From positions 372,001 to 436,000 of the forward strand of contig CANTFL010000090.1 of the NCBI GenBank assembly GCA_947650285.1: a stretch of 64,000 bases of DNA. Reading direction: 5' to 3'. Position 1 is the stretch's first letter; each line of letters starts with the position of its first letter. The position numbers and the translations under genes were made by a program. Below are positions 63,901 through 64,000 of this stretch, in pieces. The DNA comes from Hyaloperonospora brassicae. Its lineage: Eukaryota; Oomycota; Peronosporomycetes; Peronosporales; Peronosporaceae. The notes under the pieces are model-generated. The model did no database searches, was not told the origin of the DNA, and was given only the letters and a program-made list of their open reading frames with translations.

Positions 63901-64000
63901 CGTAGTTATATCGTCAACGTTTATTACCAATTGTCGAGACTAAAAGGGAGTCGATGTTCGGGAGCCTTATACTTCTCTTACAGGAATATGACGGACCCGT
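60911..64000 (-). mobile_element. LINE-2: 3' part of a second non-LTR retrotransposon
   Basis: Minus strand, running off the right edge. From the right: decayed thumb/linker region (SLIADFVWGVRDGKRSRPWY at about 63260, LLYQPKHEGIAVPCIRT, then 63161-62805), a spacer (62800-61760 with WRYNVLDDPTDWRWLVLSHA), and RNase H at 60986-61564. Stops throughout. Its linker residues differ from LINE-1, so it looks like another family. The 3' end meets copy C. Confidence 0.75.
60986..61564 (-). pseudogene. LINE-2 RNase H domain
   Basis: 192 codons. Motifs: RGNPVPGGAGSVI, TNNIAEYWGLVHGL (Glu), VIGDSEIVLSQL (Asp) and HHYRTYNNMSDRPANIAKD (closing Asp). The first catalytic Asp, normally just before G-x-x-RGNPGPGG, is not present (LEKGYRGNP). 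It would remove the RNA strand after reverse transcription. Confidence 0.8.

Overview
The window looks like nuclear DNA of a plant-pathogenic oomycete (Peronosporales type). The evidence is a secreted protein with an RXLR host-targeting motif, a p25-alpha (TPPP) gene typical of flagellate eukaryotes, short GT-AG introns, and a dense load of chromodomain Gypsy retrotransposons. No species can be named from the sequence alone, and no bacterial operon, rRNA, tRNA or CRISPR feature was seen.

Layout. 1-2676: unassigned DNA with a decayed minus-strand coding region and a perfect 28-bp-arm hairpin. 2677-9033: Gypsy-1, an old minus-strand LTR element with a large RT-to-integrase deletion. 9034-18112: the gene-bearing island, with a four-exon p25-alpha gene, an intact RXLR effector gene, a multi-pass membrane protein gene, and spliced-looking DNA that could not be assigned. 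18113-25989: a 7.9-kb almost perfect palindrome made of two inverted copies of a hAT-like transposon around a 92-bp spacer. 25990-50690: one minus-strand LINE (LINE-1: zinc-knuckle ORF1, OTU-like domain, endonuclease, RT, zinc-binding tail) split by two Gypsy-2 insertions, copy A (minus, TSD GTTCT) and copy B (plus, TSD GCGAG). 50691-52922: unassigned. 52923-60910: Gypsy-2 copy C (minus, TSD CTCCT/CTTCT). 60911-64000: a second minus-strand LINE (LINE-2) ending in an RNase H domain.

How the parts relate. The three Gypsy-2 copies are about 8 kb each and very similar, but none can encode all its own functions. Copies A and B share a lost protease aspartate. Copies B and C share a lost integrase aspartate and an altered chromodomain. 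All three share frameshifts in gag and pol. Copies A and B, inserted at different sites, also carry the same mismatched pair of LTR variants, which ordinary reverse transcription should not give. This points to movement in trans, gene conversion between inverted copies, or an assembly artefact. Both Gypsy families carry a long antisense reading frame running inward from the 3' LTR (acidic N-terminus, helical middle, coiled-coil C-terminus over the chromodomain end of pol). This is the best candidate here for an under-described system.

Limits. Everything was read by eye. Intron borders, decayed domains and all statements of similarity need alignment.
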